Notes: generated by a model not told the origin, from the sequence alone. A stretch of 64,000 nucleotides of DNA from JAJXWB01 sp047605445 (GCA_047605445.1 JASGFP010000004.1:5724-69723), one strand, 5' to 3'. Positions 18,316 through 27,757 are shown, counted from the stretch's first letter. Translations and numbers: made by a program.

Positions 18316-19701
18316 TCAGTCGGCGCCCACGCGCCGGCGAATGAGCTCGAACACAAGCCGCGCCGCCTGGATTTCGCCGCCTTCCGGCCGGCCGGGCTTG
18401 GCGGACGACGACCAGTTGTAGACGTCGAAATGCGCCCAGGCGGTGGTCTTGGGCACGAATCGCTTGAGAAACATCGCCGCGACGATGGCGCCGGCGAAAG
18501 GCCCGCTCGACACGTTGTTGAGGTCGGCCGTCTTGCTGTCGAGCAGCGCGCCGTAGGGCGCCCATAGCGGCAGGCGCCAGACGGGATCGGCGGCTGATTC
18601 GCCCGCAGCGGCTATGTCGGCAGCGAGTTTCTCGTCATTGGTGAAACAGGCCGGCAGATCCGGCCCGAGCGCCACGCGGGCCGCCCCGGTCAGCGTTGCG
18701 AAATCGAGCAGCATGTCCGGCTCGTCCTCGTCGGCCAGCGCCAGCGCGTCGGCGAGAATGAGGCGGCCCTCGGCGTCCGTATTGCCGATCTCGACGGTGA
18801 GCCCGGCGCGGCTCGGATAGATATCGCCCGGCCGGAAGGAGTGCGCGGAGACCGAATTTTCCACGATGGGGACGATCACGCGCAGCCGCACCGGCAGGTT
18901 CGCGCGCATGATCATCGCCGCCGCCGCCAGCGCGGTCGCCGCGCCGCCCATGTCTTTCTTCATCAGCAGCATGGACGCGCCGGGCTTGATGTCGAGGCCG
19001 CCGGTGTCGAAGCACACGCCCTTGCCGACCAGCGTGATCTTGGGCCCGCCCTTGCGCGCGCCCCAGGAGAAATCGACCAGCCGCGGCCCCTCCGCCGCGC
19101 CCTTGCCCACAGCGTGGATGAGCGGAAAGCCGTTCTTCAATTGTGCGCCGCTGACGACCTTGGCGCGGGCCTTGAATCGCGCGGCGAGGGCAAGCGCGGC
19201 TTCTTCCAGCGCGTCCGGCCCCATGTCATTGGCGGGCGTATTGATGAGGTCGCGCCCAAGCTCGACTGCGCCGGCGATCGCCTCGATGCGCTCCCGCTTC
19301 GCGCCGCGCGGCGCCTCGAGCACCACATCATTGGTCTTTGGCTTGCGGTAGCGGGCGAACCTGTACGCTGACAGCAGGAAAGCGAGTTCCGCGTGCTCGG
19401 GCGCCTCCGCGCTTTCCGCCATCCGGTAGCGACCGGGCGGCAGAACTGTCGCAAGCCGTCCGAACGCCATCGGGTCGGCGCGATCGGCGCCGGCGTCGGC
19501 AAGCCCGAACAGGACGGCGGCGATCGCGCCCTTGGCCGTCGGCACAATCAGATGCGCGCCCGCAGCGCCGTCATAGCCGACCGCGGCGGCATAGGCGCGG
19601 GCTTCCGCCGGTAGAGCTTCCAGCGTCGCGCGAAGTCGGGCGCGGCTCGTCGGGACGATGGGAATCGAATTGCGCGTGGGGTCGCCGAGGACGAGAGGCA
19701 T
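18316..19701 (-). CDS. pepA: Leucyl aminopeptidase (M17 family)
   Basis: A 461-residue cytosolic M17 aminopeptidase that removes N-terminal residues from peptides. The two-metal site is complete: Lys227, Asp232 (KGVCFDTGG), Asp250 (MKKDMGG), and Asp309 and Glu311 in the signature NTDAEGRL (307-314). The N-terminal domain (1-150) is poorly conserved, as usual. The ATG at 19701 is preceded by GGAG; a TTG codon one position upstream is less likely. It heads a minus-strand run with the MarR regulator and the NlpC/P60 endopeptidase, so it may trim peptides released from the cell wall. It is divergent from tadD. Confidence 0.92.
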   Translation of the reverse strand: MPLVLGDPTRNSIPIVPTSRARLRATLEALPAEARAYAAAVGYDGAAGAHLIVPTAKGAIAAVLFGLADAGADRADPMAFGRLATVLPPGRYRMAESAEAPEHAELAFLLSAYRFARYRKPKTNDVVLEAPRGAKRERIEAIAGAVELGRDLINTPANDMGPDALEEAALALAARFKARAKVVSGAQLKNGFPLIHAVGKGAAEGPRLVDFSWGARKGGPKITLVGKGVCFDTGGLDIKPGASMLLMKKDMGGAATALAAAAMIMRANLPVRLRVIVPIVENSVSAHSFRPGDIYPSRAGLTVEIGNTDAEGRLILADALALADEDEPDMLLDFATLTGAARVALGPDLPACFTNDEKLAADIAAAGESAADPVWRLPLWAPYGALLDSKTADLNNVSSGPFAGAIVAAMFLKRFVPKTTAWAHFDVYNWSSSAKPGRPEGGEIQAARLVFELIRRRVGAD

Positions 19702-19720
19702 CAAGCGCTCCGTTGGTTCG

Positions 19721-19735
19721 TTAACTCTCGATTAG
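19721..19735. promoter_or_regulatory. CtrA-like box between pepA and tadD
   Basis: TTAA-N7-TTAG on the plus strand, which reads CTAA-N7-TTAAC on the minus strand: one mismatch to the CtrA consensus TTAA-N7-TTAAC. A second TTAA with a weaker partner (TTGC) follows at 19738. It lies 45-70 bases before the tadD start. Confidence 0.4.
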
Positions 19736-19779
19736 GGTTAACGCTTTATTGCTGCGAGGACCGTCACCGCAAGCCCGGA

Positions 19780-20655
19780 TTGAGACACGTGCCCGCATTT
19801 TCCGTCCGCACCCGCGCCCGTCCCCTCGCCGCCATCTCGATCGTCGCCCTCGCCCTGGCGCTGGGCGGCTGCAATCGCCCCTCGATGAGCGACGTGACCG
19901 GTTCCATCGGCGGCAGCGATTCGATGCCGGAGTCGGACGCCGCGCTTCGGCAATATTCGGAGGAATGGGGCCGGCGCTACGATTCAAACCAGACCGACAG
20001 GCGCACGGCGATGAACTATGCCCGTTCGCTGCGGGCGTTGGGGCAGCATTCGCAGGCGGTCGCCGTGCTGCGCGGCCTGGCGATCACTCACCCGCGCGAC
20101 ATGGAAGTGCTGGGCGCCTACGGCAAGGCGCTCGCCGACGACGGCAAGCTGGAGGAAGCCTCCAAGGTGCTGGCCAATGCGCATACGCCGGAAAGGCCGA
20201 ACTGGTCGGTGCTGTCGGCGCAAGGCTCGGTCGCCGACCAGATGGGCGATCACGACCGTGCACGCGAATACTACAATTCGGCCTTGAAGATGCGGCCGGA
20301 CGATCCGGGCGTGCTCTCCAATCTCGGCCTGTCCTATGCGTTGTCGCGCAATCTGCCGATGGCGGAAACGACCCTGCGGACGGCCGTCGCGCAACCTGGC
20401 GCAGACATGCGCGTCCGCCAGAATCTCGCGCTCGTTCTTGCCCTGCAAGGCAAGTTCGCGGAGGCGGAGGGTGTGTCGCGCAAAGATCTTTCGCCGTCCG
20501 ATGCGGCGGCCAATGTCGGCGAGATCCGCCGCATGATCTCGCAATCCAACACCTGGAGCGCCATCCGTCAGGTCGACGGCAAGACGTCCGACGGCAAAAT
20601 GCGTGGCGGCAAGGGCAAGAGTGCGGCCACAAAGGCCGACACGCCCGAAGGCTGA
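19780..20655 (+). CDS. tadD: TadD-like TPR lipoprotein of the Tad pilus system
   Basis: A 291-residue (from TTG) lipoprotein with a lipobox ending at Cys31 (LALGGC), so it should be anchored in a membrane after signal peptidase II cleavage. The body holds tetratricopeptide repeats from about residue 75 to 230, with sequences such as DMEVLGAYGKALADDGKLEEA and DRAREYYNSALKMRPDDPGV. TadD proteins of other bacteria help assemble the outer-membrane secretin. The start is uncertain: TTG at 19780 or GTG at 19789, neither with a strong ribosome-binding site. It is convergent with tadC, separated by a strong bidirectional terminator. The C-terminal tail is Lys- and Gly-rich. Confidence 0.85.
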   Translation: MRHVPAFSVRTRARPLAAISIVALALALGGCNRPSMSDVTGSIGGSDSMPESDAALRQYSEEWGRRYDSNQTDRRTAMNYARSLRALGQHSQAVAVLRGLAITHPRDMEVLGAYGKALADDGKLEEASKVLANAHTPERPNWSVLSAQGSVADQMGDHDRAREYYNSALKMRPDDPGVLSNLGLSYALSRNLPMAETTLRTAVAQPGADMRVRQNLALVLALQGKFAEAEGVSRKDLSPSDAAANVGEIRRMISQSNTWSAIRQVDGKTSDGKMRGGKGKSAATKADTPEG

Positions 20656-20697
20656 CATCGCCGCCCAAACCCGAAGCCTCGGCATGGGCCGGAAACG

Positions 20698-20733
20698 AAA
20701 AATGCGCGCCGCCGCGGCGCGCATTTCTTTTTT
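20698..20733. terminator. Strong bidirectional intrinsic terminator (tadD / tadC)
   Basis: A perfect stem AAATGCGCGCCGC / GCGGCGCGCATTT (20700-20712, 20714-20726) is followed on the plus strand by CTTTTTT. On the minus strand AAAAA at 20698-20702 provides a T-run for transcripts coming from tadC. It sits in the 102-base gap between the convergent genes. Confidence 0.85.
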
Positions 20734-20757
20734 CCCACTCGAGCCGACGAACGCCGC

Positions 20758-21738
20758 CTACATCAGCTTTTCGGACATCTGGATCATCGCCGGCGTCAGG
20801 ATGACGGCGAACAGAACCGGCAGGAAGAAGACGATCATCGGCACGGTCAGCTTCGGCGGCAGCGCGGCCGCCTTGCGTTCGGCTTCCAGAAGCCGCGCGT
20901 CGCGGCCTTCCTGTGCGACCACGCGCAGCGCCTGACCGAGCGGCGTACCGTATTTCTCCGCCTGGATGAGCACGGTGGAGACCTGCTTGAGGCCCTCGAC
21001 CCCGGTGCGAAGCGCGAGATTTTCATAGGCCTGCCGTCTGTCCGGCAGATAGGAGAGTTCCGCCGTGGTAAGCGCGAATTCTTCCGCCATCTCGATCGAC
21101 TGGATGCCGATCTCGCTCGCGACTTTGCGAAAGGCGTGCTCGATCGACATGCCCGATTCCACGCATATCAGGATCAAATCCATCGAATCCGGAAAGGCGC
21201 GGCGCATCGACAGCTGCCGCTTGGAAATCTTGTTCTTCAGAAACAGTTCGGGCGTCTTGAGGCCAAGATAGGCGCCGGCCATCGCCGCGCCGAGCTTGGT
21301 GATGATCGGCATGTCGGAACCGAAGAACAGCAGCATGTAGATGAAAACGGCGAAGAACAGGCCGATCGGCGCAATGGCGCGGAAGAACAGGAAGGCGACC
21401 TCGGCCTGGCGTCCGCGGAAGCCGGCCATGGTCAGTTGGGACTTGGCTTCTTCGGTGCCGAGCCATTTCTCGAGACTGAAATTTTCGACCAATTGGCGCA
21501 TGTAGGCCTTGGGCTGCATGCGTAGCGCCGGCGCCTTGTCGCGCGCGGCCAGGCGTTCGCGTTCTCGCGCTCTGATCTTCTCGCGTTCGCTGGCGACCGA
21601 CTTCATGCGTTTTGCGAGCGAATCAGAATCCAGCAGCGGCATCGCGATGGTCAGGATCGTGGCGATGACGGCGATCGCCACCAGAAGCGCCACCACCGTC
21701 GACGGATCGCTCAGCTTGTCGTAGATCTGCTTGAACAT
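20758..21738 (-). CDS. tadC: TadC, inner-membrane pilus platform protein
   Basis: A 326-residue protein with a type II secretion system F domain, part of the Tad pilus inner-membrane platform that works with TadB and the TadA ATPase. There is an N-terminal membrane segment (about 16-36), two more around residues 120-160, and a C-terminal one near 295-318. The F domain (about 180-310) contains FPDSMDLILICVESGMSIEHAFRKVA, the typical start of this domain. It is the last gene of the minus-strand run cpaB-tadC, 38 bases after tadB. The ATG at 21738 opens a typical N-terminus. Confidence 0.92.
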   Translation of the reverse strand: MFKQIYDKLSDPSTVVALLVAIAVIATILTIAMPLLDSDSLAKRMKSVASEREKIRARERERLAARDKAPALRMQPKAYMRQLVENFSLEKWLGTEEAKSQLTMAGFRGRQAEVAFLFFRAIAPIGLFFAVFIYMLLFFGSDMPIITKLGAAMAGAYLGLKTPELFLKNKISKRQLSMRRAFPDSMDLILICVESGMSIEHAFRKVASEIGIQSIEMAEEFALTTAELSYLPDRRQAYENLALRTGVEGLKQVSTVLIQAEKYGTPLGQALRVVAQEGRDARLLEAERKAAALPPKLTVPMIVFFLPVLFAVILTPAMIQMSEKLM

Positions 21739-21776
21739 CGTATCGCCTCGGCCGCAGGGCCGTCAGATTGGAAACG

Positions 21777-22754
21777 TCAGAAATCGAACTGGATCATTTT
21801 GCGCATCACGGCGATCCCGATCACCATCCAGCAGGCGCTGACCGCCAGAACGATGCGTCCCGTCGTATGGGTGAATAGCAGCGACAGATATTCCGGCGAC
21901 GAAAGATAGACGAGGCCGCAGACCAGAAAGGGAAGGGCGCCGATAATGCCGGCCGAAGCCTTGGCTTCCGCCGACATCGCGTTCACCTTGAGCCGCATTT
22001 TCTTGCGGTCGCGCAGCACACGCGACAGATTTCCGAGCGCTTCGGACAGATTGCCGCCCGACATCTGCTGAAGATTGACGACGATCGAGAAGAAGTTGGC
22101 TTCGGCGACGGGCATGCTTTCAGCCATGCGGTCGCACGATTCGCCGATCGAGAGGCCGATCGATTGCGCCTCGAGAATACGACGGAATTCACTGCGGATC
22201 GGCTCCGGCGATTCGCCGGCGATGATGGCGACGCATTGCGTAAGCGGCAGACCGGCCTTGACGCCGCGGATGATGATGTCCACTGCGCCGGGAAACTCGT
22301 GCAGGAATCTCTTGAAGCGGCGCTTGATCAGGAAGTTGACCACCCAGCGCGGAAAACCGAAACCGCCGGCGACGCCGGCGCCGATGGCGACCAGAAGATT
22401 GCCGTTCATGATGAAGGTGACAAAAGCGAAACCCAGTCCGACGCCCGCCGAGACCATGTAGAACTTGTTGATGTCGATCGACAGGCCGGCTTGCAGGAGT
22501 TTGGCCGGAAGCTTGTTCTTCTTTTTGCGCGTTTCGTTCTCGACTTCGCGCACGCTTTCCAGAATCTGCTGGCGACGCTTGCTCGGATCCACCTGCCGCT
22601 CGCGCTTGCCCTTGGCGCCCGCGGGCGCCTGGAATTGCGCGCGGCGCTTTTCGGCCGCGGCTTCGCCGGACAGATAGGGATAGACGAAGACATAGAACAG
22701 CCCGCCCGCGGCGAACATCATCAAGGCGGTGAAGATGAGCGATTGCTGGTCCAT
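21777..22754 (-). CDS. tadB: TadB, inner-membrane pilus platform protein
   Basis: A 325-residue paralogue of TadC with a type II secretion system F domain (about residues 160-295: FPGAVDIIIRGVKAGLPLTQCVAII). Membrane segments lie near residues 5-25, 95-145 and at the C-terminus. A basic linker (SKRRQQILESVREVENETRKKKNK) faces the cytoplasm. It is expected to form the pilus platform with TadC. The ATG at 22754 follows GGACGG and lies 15 bases after the tadA stop codon; a TTG 15 bases further upstream is less likely. Confidence 0.92.
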   Translation of the reverse strand: MDQQSLIFTALMMFAAGGLFYVFVYPYLSGEAAAEKRRAQFQAPAGAKGKRERQVDPSKRRQQILESVREVENETRKKKNKLPAKLLQAGLSIDINKFYMVSAGVGLGFAFVTFIMNGNLLVAIGAGVAGGFGFPRWVVNFLIKRRFKRFLHEFPGAVDIIIRGVKAGLPLTQCVAIIAGESPEPIRSEFRRILEAQSIGLSIGESCDRMAESMPVAEANFFSIVVNLQQMSGGNLSEALGNLSRVLRDRKKMRLKVNAMSAEAKASAGIIGALPFLVCGLVYLSSPEYLSLLFTHTTGRIVLAVSACWMVIGIAVMRKMIQFDF

Positions 22755-22769
22755 ACCCGTGCCGTCCAA

Positions 22770-24209
22770 CTAGTCGTTGCTCGTTTCGTCCGCATCGAGC
22801 GCAGCTCCGAGCCGCTCTTCCTCGCCGTAATATTTAGCGCGCTCCCAGAAGCGTGGCTTGCCGACGCCGGTCGAACGATGCCTTCCGATCAGACGGCCGT
22901 TGGCGTCTTCGCCTACGATGTCATAGACGAGCAGATCCTGGGTGATGATGACGTCGCCTTCGAGGCCCATCACTTCCGTCACATGCGTGATGCGGCGCGA
23001 GCCGTCGCGCAGACGCGCGGCCTGCACGATGACGTCGACGGACGACACGATCATCTCGCGGATCGTGCGCGACGGCAGCGAGAAGCCGCCCATGGTGATC
23101 ATCGATTCAAGACGGCTCAGAGCCTCGCGCGGCGAGTTGGCGTGAAGCGTGCCCATCGAACCGTCGTGGCCCGTGTTCATCGCCTGCAACAGGTCGAACG
23201 CCTCGGGTCCGCGGACTTCGCCGACGATAATCCGTTCAGGGCGCATACGCAGGCAGTTCTTGACCAGATCGCGCATCGTCACCTGGCCAGTGCCCTCGAG
23301 GTTGGGCGGGCGCGTTTCCAGGCGCACTACATGCGATTGCTGCAATTGCAGTTCGGCGGCGTCTTCGCAGGTGATGACGCGCTCGTCGCCGTCTATGTAA
23401 TTGGTCAGGCAGTTGAGCAGCGTCGTCTTGCCGGAGCCGGTGCCGCCGGAAATCAGCGTGTTGCACCGAACGCGCCCGATGATCTTCAGTATCTCCGCGC
23501 CCGCTTCGGATATCGCGCCGAAACGCTGGAGCTGATCGAGGGTGAGCTTGTCCTTGCGGAATTTTCGGATGGTGAGCGCTGGTCCGTCGATCGACAGGGG
23601 CGGCGCGATCACGTTGACGCGGGAGCCGTCGGCAAGGCGCGCGTCGCATATCGGCGAGGCTTCGTCGACGCGGCGGCCGACCTGGCTCACGATACGCTGG
23701 CAGATGTTCATCAATTGCGCATTGTCGCGAAAGCGAATGCTGGTCAGCTGAATCTTGCCGGCGACTTCGATGTAGGTCCGCAGCGCACCGTTGACCATGA
23801 TGTCGGCGATGTCGTCTCGCGCCAGAAGCGGCTCCAGAGGACCGTAGCCGAGCACGTCGTTGCAGATGTCTTCGAGCAGCTCTTCCTGCTCGGAGATCGA
23901 CATGACGACATTCTTGATCGAAATGATCTCGTTGACGATGTCGCGAATTTCCTCGCGCGCCGCGTCCGGGTCGAGCTTGGACAATTGCGCCAGATCGATC
24001 GCTTCGATCAGCGCGCCGAAGATCATGCTCTTGGTAATGTAATATTCGTCGGACCGGCGCGTCTCGGTCGGAATAGGCGCGGAAGGCGGCGGAGACGCGG
24101 CAGCCGGCTTCGACCCCTGCTGCGAGGTTGCGCGGGACTCGCCTGGCCCTGCCGAAGCAGCCGGCTTCTGCTGGGCGCCGCCGCCGAAAGTCGGTCGCTT
24201 ACCGAACAT
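22770..24209 (-). CDS. cpaF: TadA/CpaF, pilus assembly ATPase
   Basis: A 479-residue secretion ATPase of the GspE/VirB11 superfamily that powers Flp pilus assembly. The Walker A motif GGTGSGKT is at residues 255-262. Asp-box, Walker B-like (RPERIIVGEVRGPEAFDLL) and His-box (TGHDGSMGTLHANS) elements follow. The first 55 residues are Pro- and Ala-rich and probably disordered, then an N-terminal domain at about 60-230 precedes the ATPase core. Motifs are intact, so the enzyme should be active as a hexamer at the inner membrane. It lies between cpaE and tadB in the pilus operon. Confidence 0.95.
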   Translation of the reverse strand: MFGKRPTFGGGAQQKPAASAGPGESRATSQQGSKPAAASPPPSAPIPTETRRSDEYYITKSMIFGALIEAIDLAQLSKLDPDAAREEIRDIVNEIISIKNVVMSISEQEELLEDICNDVLGYGPLEPLLARDDIADIMVNGALRTYIEVAGKIQLTSIRFRDNAQLMNICQRIVSQVGRRVDEASPICDARLADGSRVNVIAPPLSIDGPALTIRKFRKDKLTLDQLQRFGAISEAGAEILKIIGRVRCNTLISGGTGSGKTTLLNCLTNYIDGDERVITCEDAAELQLQQSHVVRLETRPPNLEGTGQVTMRDLVKNCLRMRPERIIVGEVRGPEAFDLLQAMNTGHDGSMGTLHANSPREALSRLESMITMGGFSLPSRTIREMIVSSVDVIVQAARLRDGSRRITHVTEVMGLEGDVIITQDLLVYDIVGEDANGRLIGRHRSTGVGKPRFWERAKYYGEEERLGAALDADETSND

Positions 24210-24253
24210 GCCTCAATCTCCCGCCGTCGCGCAATCTCGCCCTTGCCATTCGT

Positions 24254-25519
24254 TCACGACGCCTTGCGCTTCAGAATGCGGGCCATGATGGGGTCGAGCA
24301 GCGTCTTCTTCTGTTTGCGGACTTCGGCGCGACCCATGACCACACGCCCGATCTCCGAGAGGATTTCGCCTGTCTTGTTGGCGGGGTCGACTTCCACGAT
24401 CATCTGCCCGTTGTTCGTGGCGGTCCCGAATAGCTTCGCATCGAACGGAATGACGCCGATCGCGTCCGTCTCGACGGCCTTGGCGAAATCTTTCAGCTCG
24501 ATCTCGGGCCGCTTGAGAACGCCGACATTGTTCATGACGAGGCGCGGTTTATGGTCGTTCGGCCGCGACGCCCGCAGATTGTCGAGCAGACTTTTTGCGT
24601 TGCGCAGGTTGGCGAGGTCGGGCGAGGCGACGACGACGACGTCGTCAGCCGCCGTCAGAACGCGCTTTGACCAGGACGTCCAGACATGCGGCACATCGAC
24701 AATGATGCACGGCACGCTCGCGCGCAGGATGTCGAAAATCGCGTCGAACGCGGTGTCCTCGAAATCGTATACACGATCGAGCGTCGCGGACGCCGCCAGC
24801 AAGCTCAGATGGTCCGAGCATTTCGACAGCAGGCGATCGATCATGTTCGCGTCGATGCGATCCGGCGCGAAGACGGCGTCGGCGATGCCTTGCGGCGGGT
24901 CCTGATTGAAATCGAGACCCGCTGTGCCGTAGGCGAGATCCATGTCGACGATCACGGTCTCGACTTCGAGATCGCGGGCAATCGACCAGCCGACGTTGTG
25001 CGCGACAGTCGATGAGCCGACGCCGCCCTTGGCGCCGACGAAGGCGATGACGCGTCCGAGGGGGTCGGCGCCCTCCCCGGCGTAGAGCCCCGAGACAGCC
25101 CGGATGAAGTCCAGAACGTTCAGCGGCGTCACCAGATAGTCGCTGATCCCGCGGGCCATCAGCTCCCGATAGAGCGCGATGTCGTTCGTGCGGCCGACGA
25201 TCACCACCTTGGTGCCCGCGTCGCAGAATTGTGCGAGTTCGTCGAGGTCGGCGTGCAGCTTGGACCGGTCGGGCCCGAACTCGAGCACGATGAGGTTCGG
25301 AGTCGGGGCCGTGCGATAGGCCTCGATCGCGGCAGGCGCGCCGCCCATGTGGACCTTGACGTGCGCCTTGTCCATCCGTCGGTCGCCGGCGGCGTCCGAG
25401 ATCACGGTGGCGAGCTCGGACGTCTCGCAGAACGCCTGCATCGAGATTCGCGGCACGGCCGCGATCTGCTCGTGCTCGGGCGCGCGCGGGGAGGCGGGCG
25501 GGAGTTCGTCGTCGATCAT
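24254..25519 (-). CDS. cpaE: CpaE/TadZ, ParA-like pilus localisation ATPase
   Basis: A 421-residue protein with two parts. Residues about 36-145 form a receiver-like domain (VIVGRTNDIALYRELMARG, then SDYLVTPLN) and residues about 155-400 a MinD/ParA-type ATPase with deviant Walker A GAKGGVGSS (163-171) and VIVDMDLAYG. CpaE/TadZ proteins place the pilus machine at the cell pole in Caulobacter and relatives; the same role here is inferred. The ATG at 25519 has GGAGG upstream; the frame is open further upstream, but that part overlaps cpaD and is not protein-like. It lies 5 bases after the cpaD stop. Confidence 0.92.
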   Translation of the reverse strand: MIDDELPPASPRAPEHEQIAAVPRISMQAFCETSELATVISDAAGDRRMDKAHVKVHMGGAPAAIEAYRTAPTPNLIVLEFGPDRSKLHADLDELAQFCDAGTKVVIVGRTNDIALYRELMARGISDYLVTPLNVLDFIRAVSGLYAGEGADPLGRVIAFVGAKGGVGSSTVAHNVGWSIARDLEVETVIVDMDLAYGTAGLDFNQDPPQGIADAVFAPDRIDANMIDRLLSKCSDHLSLLAASATLDRVYDFEDTAFDAIFDILRASVPCIIVDVPHVWTSWSKRVLTAADDVVVVASPDLANLRNAKSLLDNLRASRPNDHKPRLVMNNVGVLKRPEIELKDFAKAVETDAIGVIPFDAKLFGTATNNGQMIVEVDPANKTGEILSEIGRVVMGRAEVRKQKKTLLDPIMARILKRKAS

Positions 25520-25524
25520 GCGCG

Positions 25525-26274
25525 TCAGCCTCCGACCGAACCGATGTTGCTGTTCTTGGTCGTCCAGTTCGTCGCCGGGTCGGTCCCCTTGCGCACGTTT
25601 CCGATGGCGCGCATCCGCATGCTCGGATCGGCCGGCGTCTCGCCGCGCGGCTCGGCGAGGTCGCGCGGATCGGCGACCTGGGTCGCGAGCATATTCTGGC
25701 TTGCGCAGCCGAAGTTCCAGTAGTTCCGATTCTGCCATCCCTCGACCGACGAAGCAGAAGCGAGATCTTCCGGCCAGTCGCCGCACTTATGGACGACCTT
25801 GGCCTTCAGGCCTTCGAAGGCGATGCGAACCGGCGCCGCGAGCGAAGGATTCTGAACCGGATAATGGCTGACGGCCACGGGCGTGACGGCGCCGGCGCTG
25901 GCGAGCTCGCGGCGGATCGCATCCAGCGAGTGGACGCCTGCCTGCGCGCCCGGTCCGCTTTGCGGGATGACGATCGAGATCGGACCGGAGCCGATGTCGC
26001 GATAGCGGCGCGCGAAGGCGATGATCTGCTCCTGCGTGCGGACGTCGAGGCGCCCGGGGCCGGAACTCGGAAACACGTCGATCGCGTAGGGCTGGTTCAC
26101 CAGCGCGATCGGATGCCGCATGCGCGGGTCCATGCCGTTCTCGTTATCGACTTTGATTCGGTTGACGCCGCAACCCGCCAGCGGCGCGGCCAGCGCTAGC
26201 GCCAGCAACGCGGCGAAGGGTCTCGCCGGTGATCCGAAATTGAAGCTCAGCGCGCTACGCGACCGACTTGCCAT
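25525..26274 (-). CDS. cpaD: CpaD pilus assembly lipoprotein
   Basis: A 249-residue lipoprotein with a signal peptide ending in the lipobox LAGC (Cys35). The mature part carries the CpaD family layout, an OmpA-like periplasmic fold with HPIALVNQPYAIDVFPSS near the N-terminus and the FGCASQNMLATQVADPRDL motif near the C-terminus, with conserved cysteines. CpaD/RcpB works with the secretin CpaC in the outer membrane of Tad systems. It lies 19 bases after cpaC and 5 bases before cpaE. The protein ends soon after the conserved motif, a normal length. Confidence 0.92.
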   Translation of the reverse strand: MASRSRSALSFNFGSPARPFAALLALALAAPLAGCGVNRIKVDNENGMDPRMRHPIALVNQPYAIDVFPSSGPGRLDVRTQEQIIAFARRYRDIGSGPISIVIPQSGPGAQAGVHSLDAIRRELASAGAVTPVAVSHYPVQNPSLAAPVRIAFEGLKAKVVHKCGDWPEDLASASSVEGWQNRNYWNFGCASQNMLATQVADPRDLAEPRGETPADPSMRMRAIGNVRKGTDPATNWTTKNSNIGSVGG

Positions 26275-26293
26275 CTGGGGAGTCCTCTTGCGC

Positions 26294-27757
26294 TCAATCC
26301 TGGATGAACCCGAAGCGACCCTTCCAGTTCTGGGCGGCGCGCGGGTTGGATTTGGTGGAGTAAAGACGGTTGACGCGGCCGAGCAGCCAGGCCTGGGGAT
26401 CGCTGGCGTCGGTAAAGCCGTCGTCGGGACGCTGGATTTCGTTGGGCGCGACCGAGCGGGCGATATAGGGGGTCACGATGATCATCAGCTCCGTCTCCTG
26501 GCGCTGATAGTCGCGCGAGCGGAACAGCGCGCCGAGGATGGGTAGATTGAGGAGACCTGGCAGCCCGGTTATCGAATGACGCGAATTGTTGGTGATGAGG
26601 CCGGCGGTGGCCAGCGAGCCGCCCGACGGAAGTTCAACCGACGTCTCGTGCTTTCGGGTGCGGAAGCCCGGCACCGAGATCGAGTTGATGGTCAGGGTCT
26701 GCGTTGTGTCGACTTCGGTCACTTCCGTCGCGATGCGCAGCAGAATGCGTCCGTCGCCGACGACGACCGGCGTCATGTTCAGCGTGATGCCGTAGGGCTT
26801 GAAGGTGACGGTGTTCTGGCAGGTGGTGATGCCGAAGCTGGTGGTGCAAGCCGAGTTGGACGGCACCGGGAGTTCGCCGCCGACCGTGAATTTCGCGCTT
26901 TCGCCGGACACCGAGGTTACGGTCGGCTCCGCCAGGATACGGGAGACGCCCCAGCGCTCGAAAGCCGACATGGTCGCGCTGAGCCCGTTGCCGAGCGGAA
27001 CGGTCAGGCCGCTGTTGCTCAGAGAGCCGTTGAGGCCATAGGCGTTCTGCTGCGTCAGCGTCGCCCACGCGGTCTTGAGAATCGTGTCGCCGGTCGAGGA
27101 GGTCGAAACGCCGAGCTGCTTGAGCGCGGTCCGCTGCACTTCGGCGATGGTGAGCTTGACCATGACCTGATCCTGCCCGCGTATCGAGATGGCGTTGACG
27201 ACCGTATTTTCGGGCGAGGCCGCGCCGCCCGCCGCGGCGCCGCCGACCCGCGCGATGAAGGCCTTCGCAACGTCGACTGCGGTCGCAGCTTCGCCCGCCG
27301 ACTGCGCCTCGCCGGTCAGAACGATGGAATCGTTGACCTGCTTGACGACGATGCGGCTACGCGGCAGCGCGGTGTGCAGCAGCTTGTCGAGCTCGTCGAG
27401 ATCCCGCCCGACGTTCATCTCGATATTGGCGATCTGCCGTCCGTCGCCGGACATGGCCAGAATCGTCGTCTGCCCGGTGCCAAGGCCCATCACATAAAGC
27501 TTGCGAGTCGAGCGGACGACGGCATTGGCGACCTTGGGATCGCCGACGACGATCTCGGATGCGTCGGCGGGAAGATCGATGATGATCGTGCGGCCGACGC
27601 CGAGCGTGATTCGTTTGGAATACATGGCGGCAGCGGCCGATTCGACGCCGACGCGATGCTGCGCGAAAGCCACGCTCGGCGCAGCTGTCGCCGCCAGCGC
27701 CAAAGCGAGCGCGCCTGCCGCCAATCCTGACGCGGCCCGCCGCGAGGGAACGCCCAT
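26294..27757 (-). CDS. cpaC: CpaC/RcpA, outer-membrane secretin of the Tad pilus
   Basis: A 487-residue secretin forming the outer-membrane pore for the Flp pilus. It has a signal peptide (about 1-32), an N-terminal secretin pilus domain (about 45-120, ITLGVGRTIIIDLPADASE), a BON-like segment (about 120-165), and the C-terminal secretin domain with VPGFRTRKHETSVELPSGGS and the closing ETELMIIVTPYIARSV. The ATG at 27757 is preceded by AAGGA at good spacing. An alternative ATG at 27856 overlaps the cpaB stop and has AAGG; it would add 33 low-complexity residues before the signal peptide. It belongs to the cpaB-tadC operon. Confidence 0.93.
   Translation of the reverse strand: MGVPSRRAASGLAAGALALALAATAAPSVAFAQHRVGVESAAAAMYSKRITLGVGRTIIIDLPADASEIVVGDPKVANAVVRSTRKLYVMGLGTGQTTILAMSGDGRQIANIEMNVGRDLDELDKLLHTALPRSRIVVKQVNDSIVLTGEAQSAGEAATAVDVAKAFIARVGGAAAGGAASPENTVVNAISIRGQDQVMVKLTIAEVQRTALKQLGVSTSSTGDTILKTAWATLTQQNAYGLNGSLSNSGLTVPLGNGLSATMSAFERWGVSRILAEPTVTSVSGESAKFTVGGELPVPSNSACTTSFGITTCQNTVTFKPYGITLNMTPVVVGDGRILLRIATEVTEVDTTQTLTINSISVPGFRTRKHETSVELPSGGSLATAGLITNNSRHSITGLPGLLNLPILGALFRSRDYQRQETELMIIVTPYIARSVAPNEIQRPDDGFTDASDPQAWLLGRVNRLYSTKSNPRAAQNWKGRFGFIQD

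Noticed and set aside
22164..24905. A 913-codon open frame on the plus strand
   Set aside because: It is antisense to tadB, cpaF and cpaE, has low-complexity Asp/Arg/His-rich translation and no family resemblance. High GC content opens such frames by chance.
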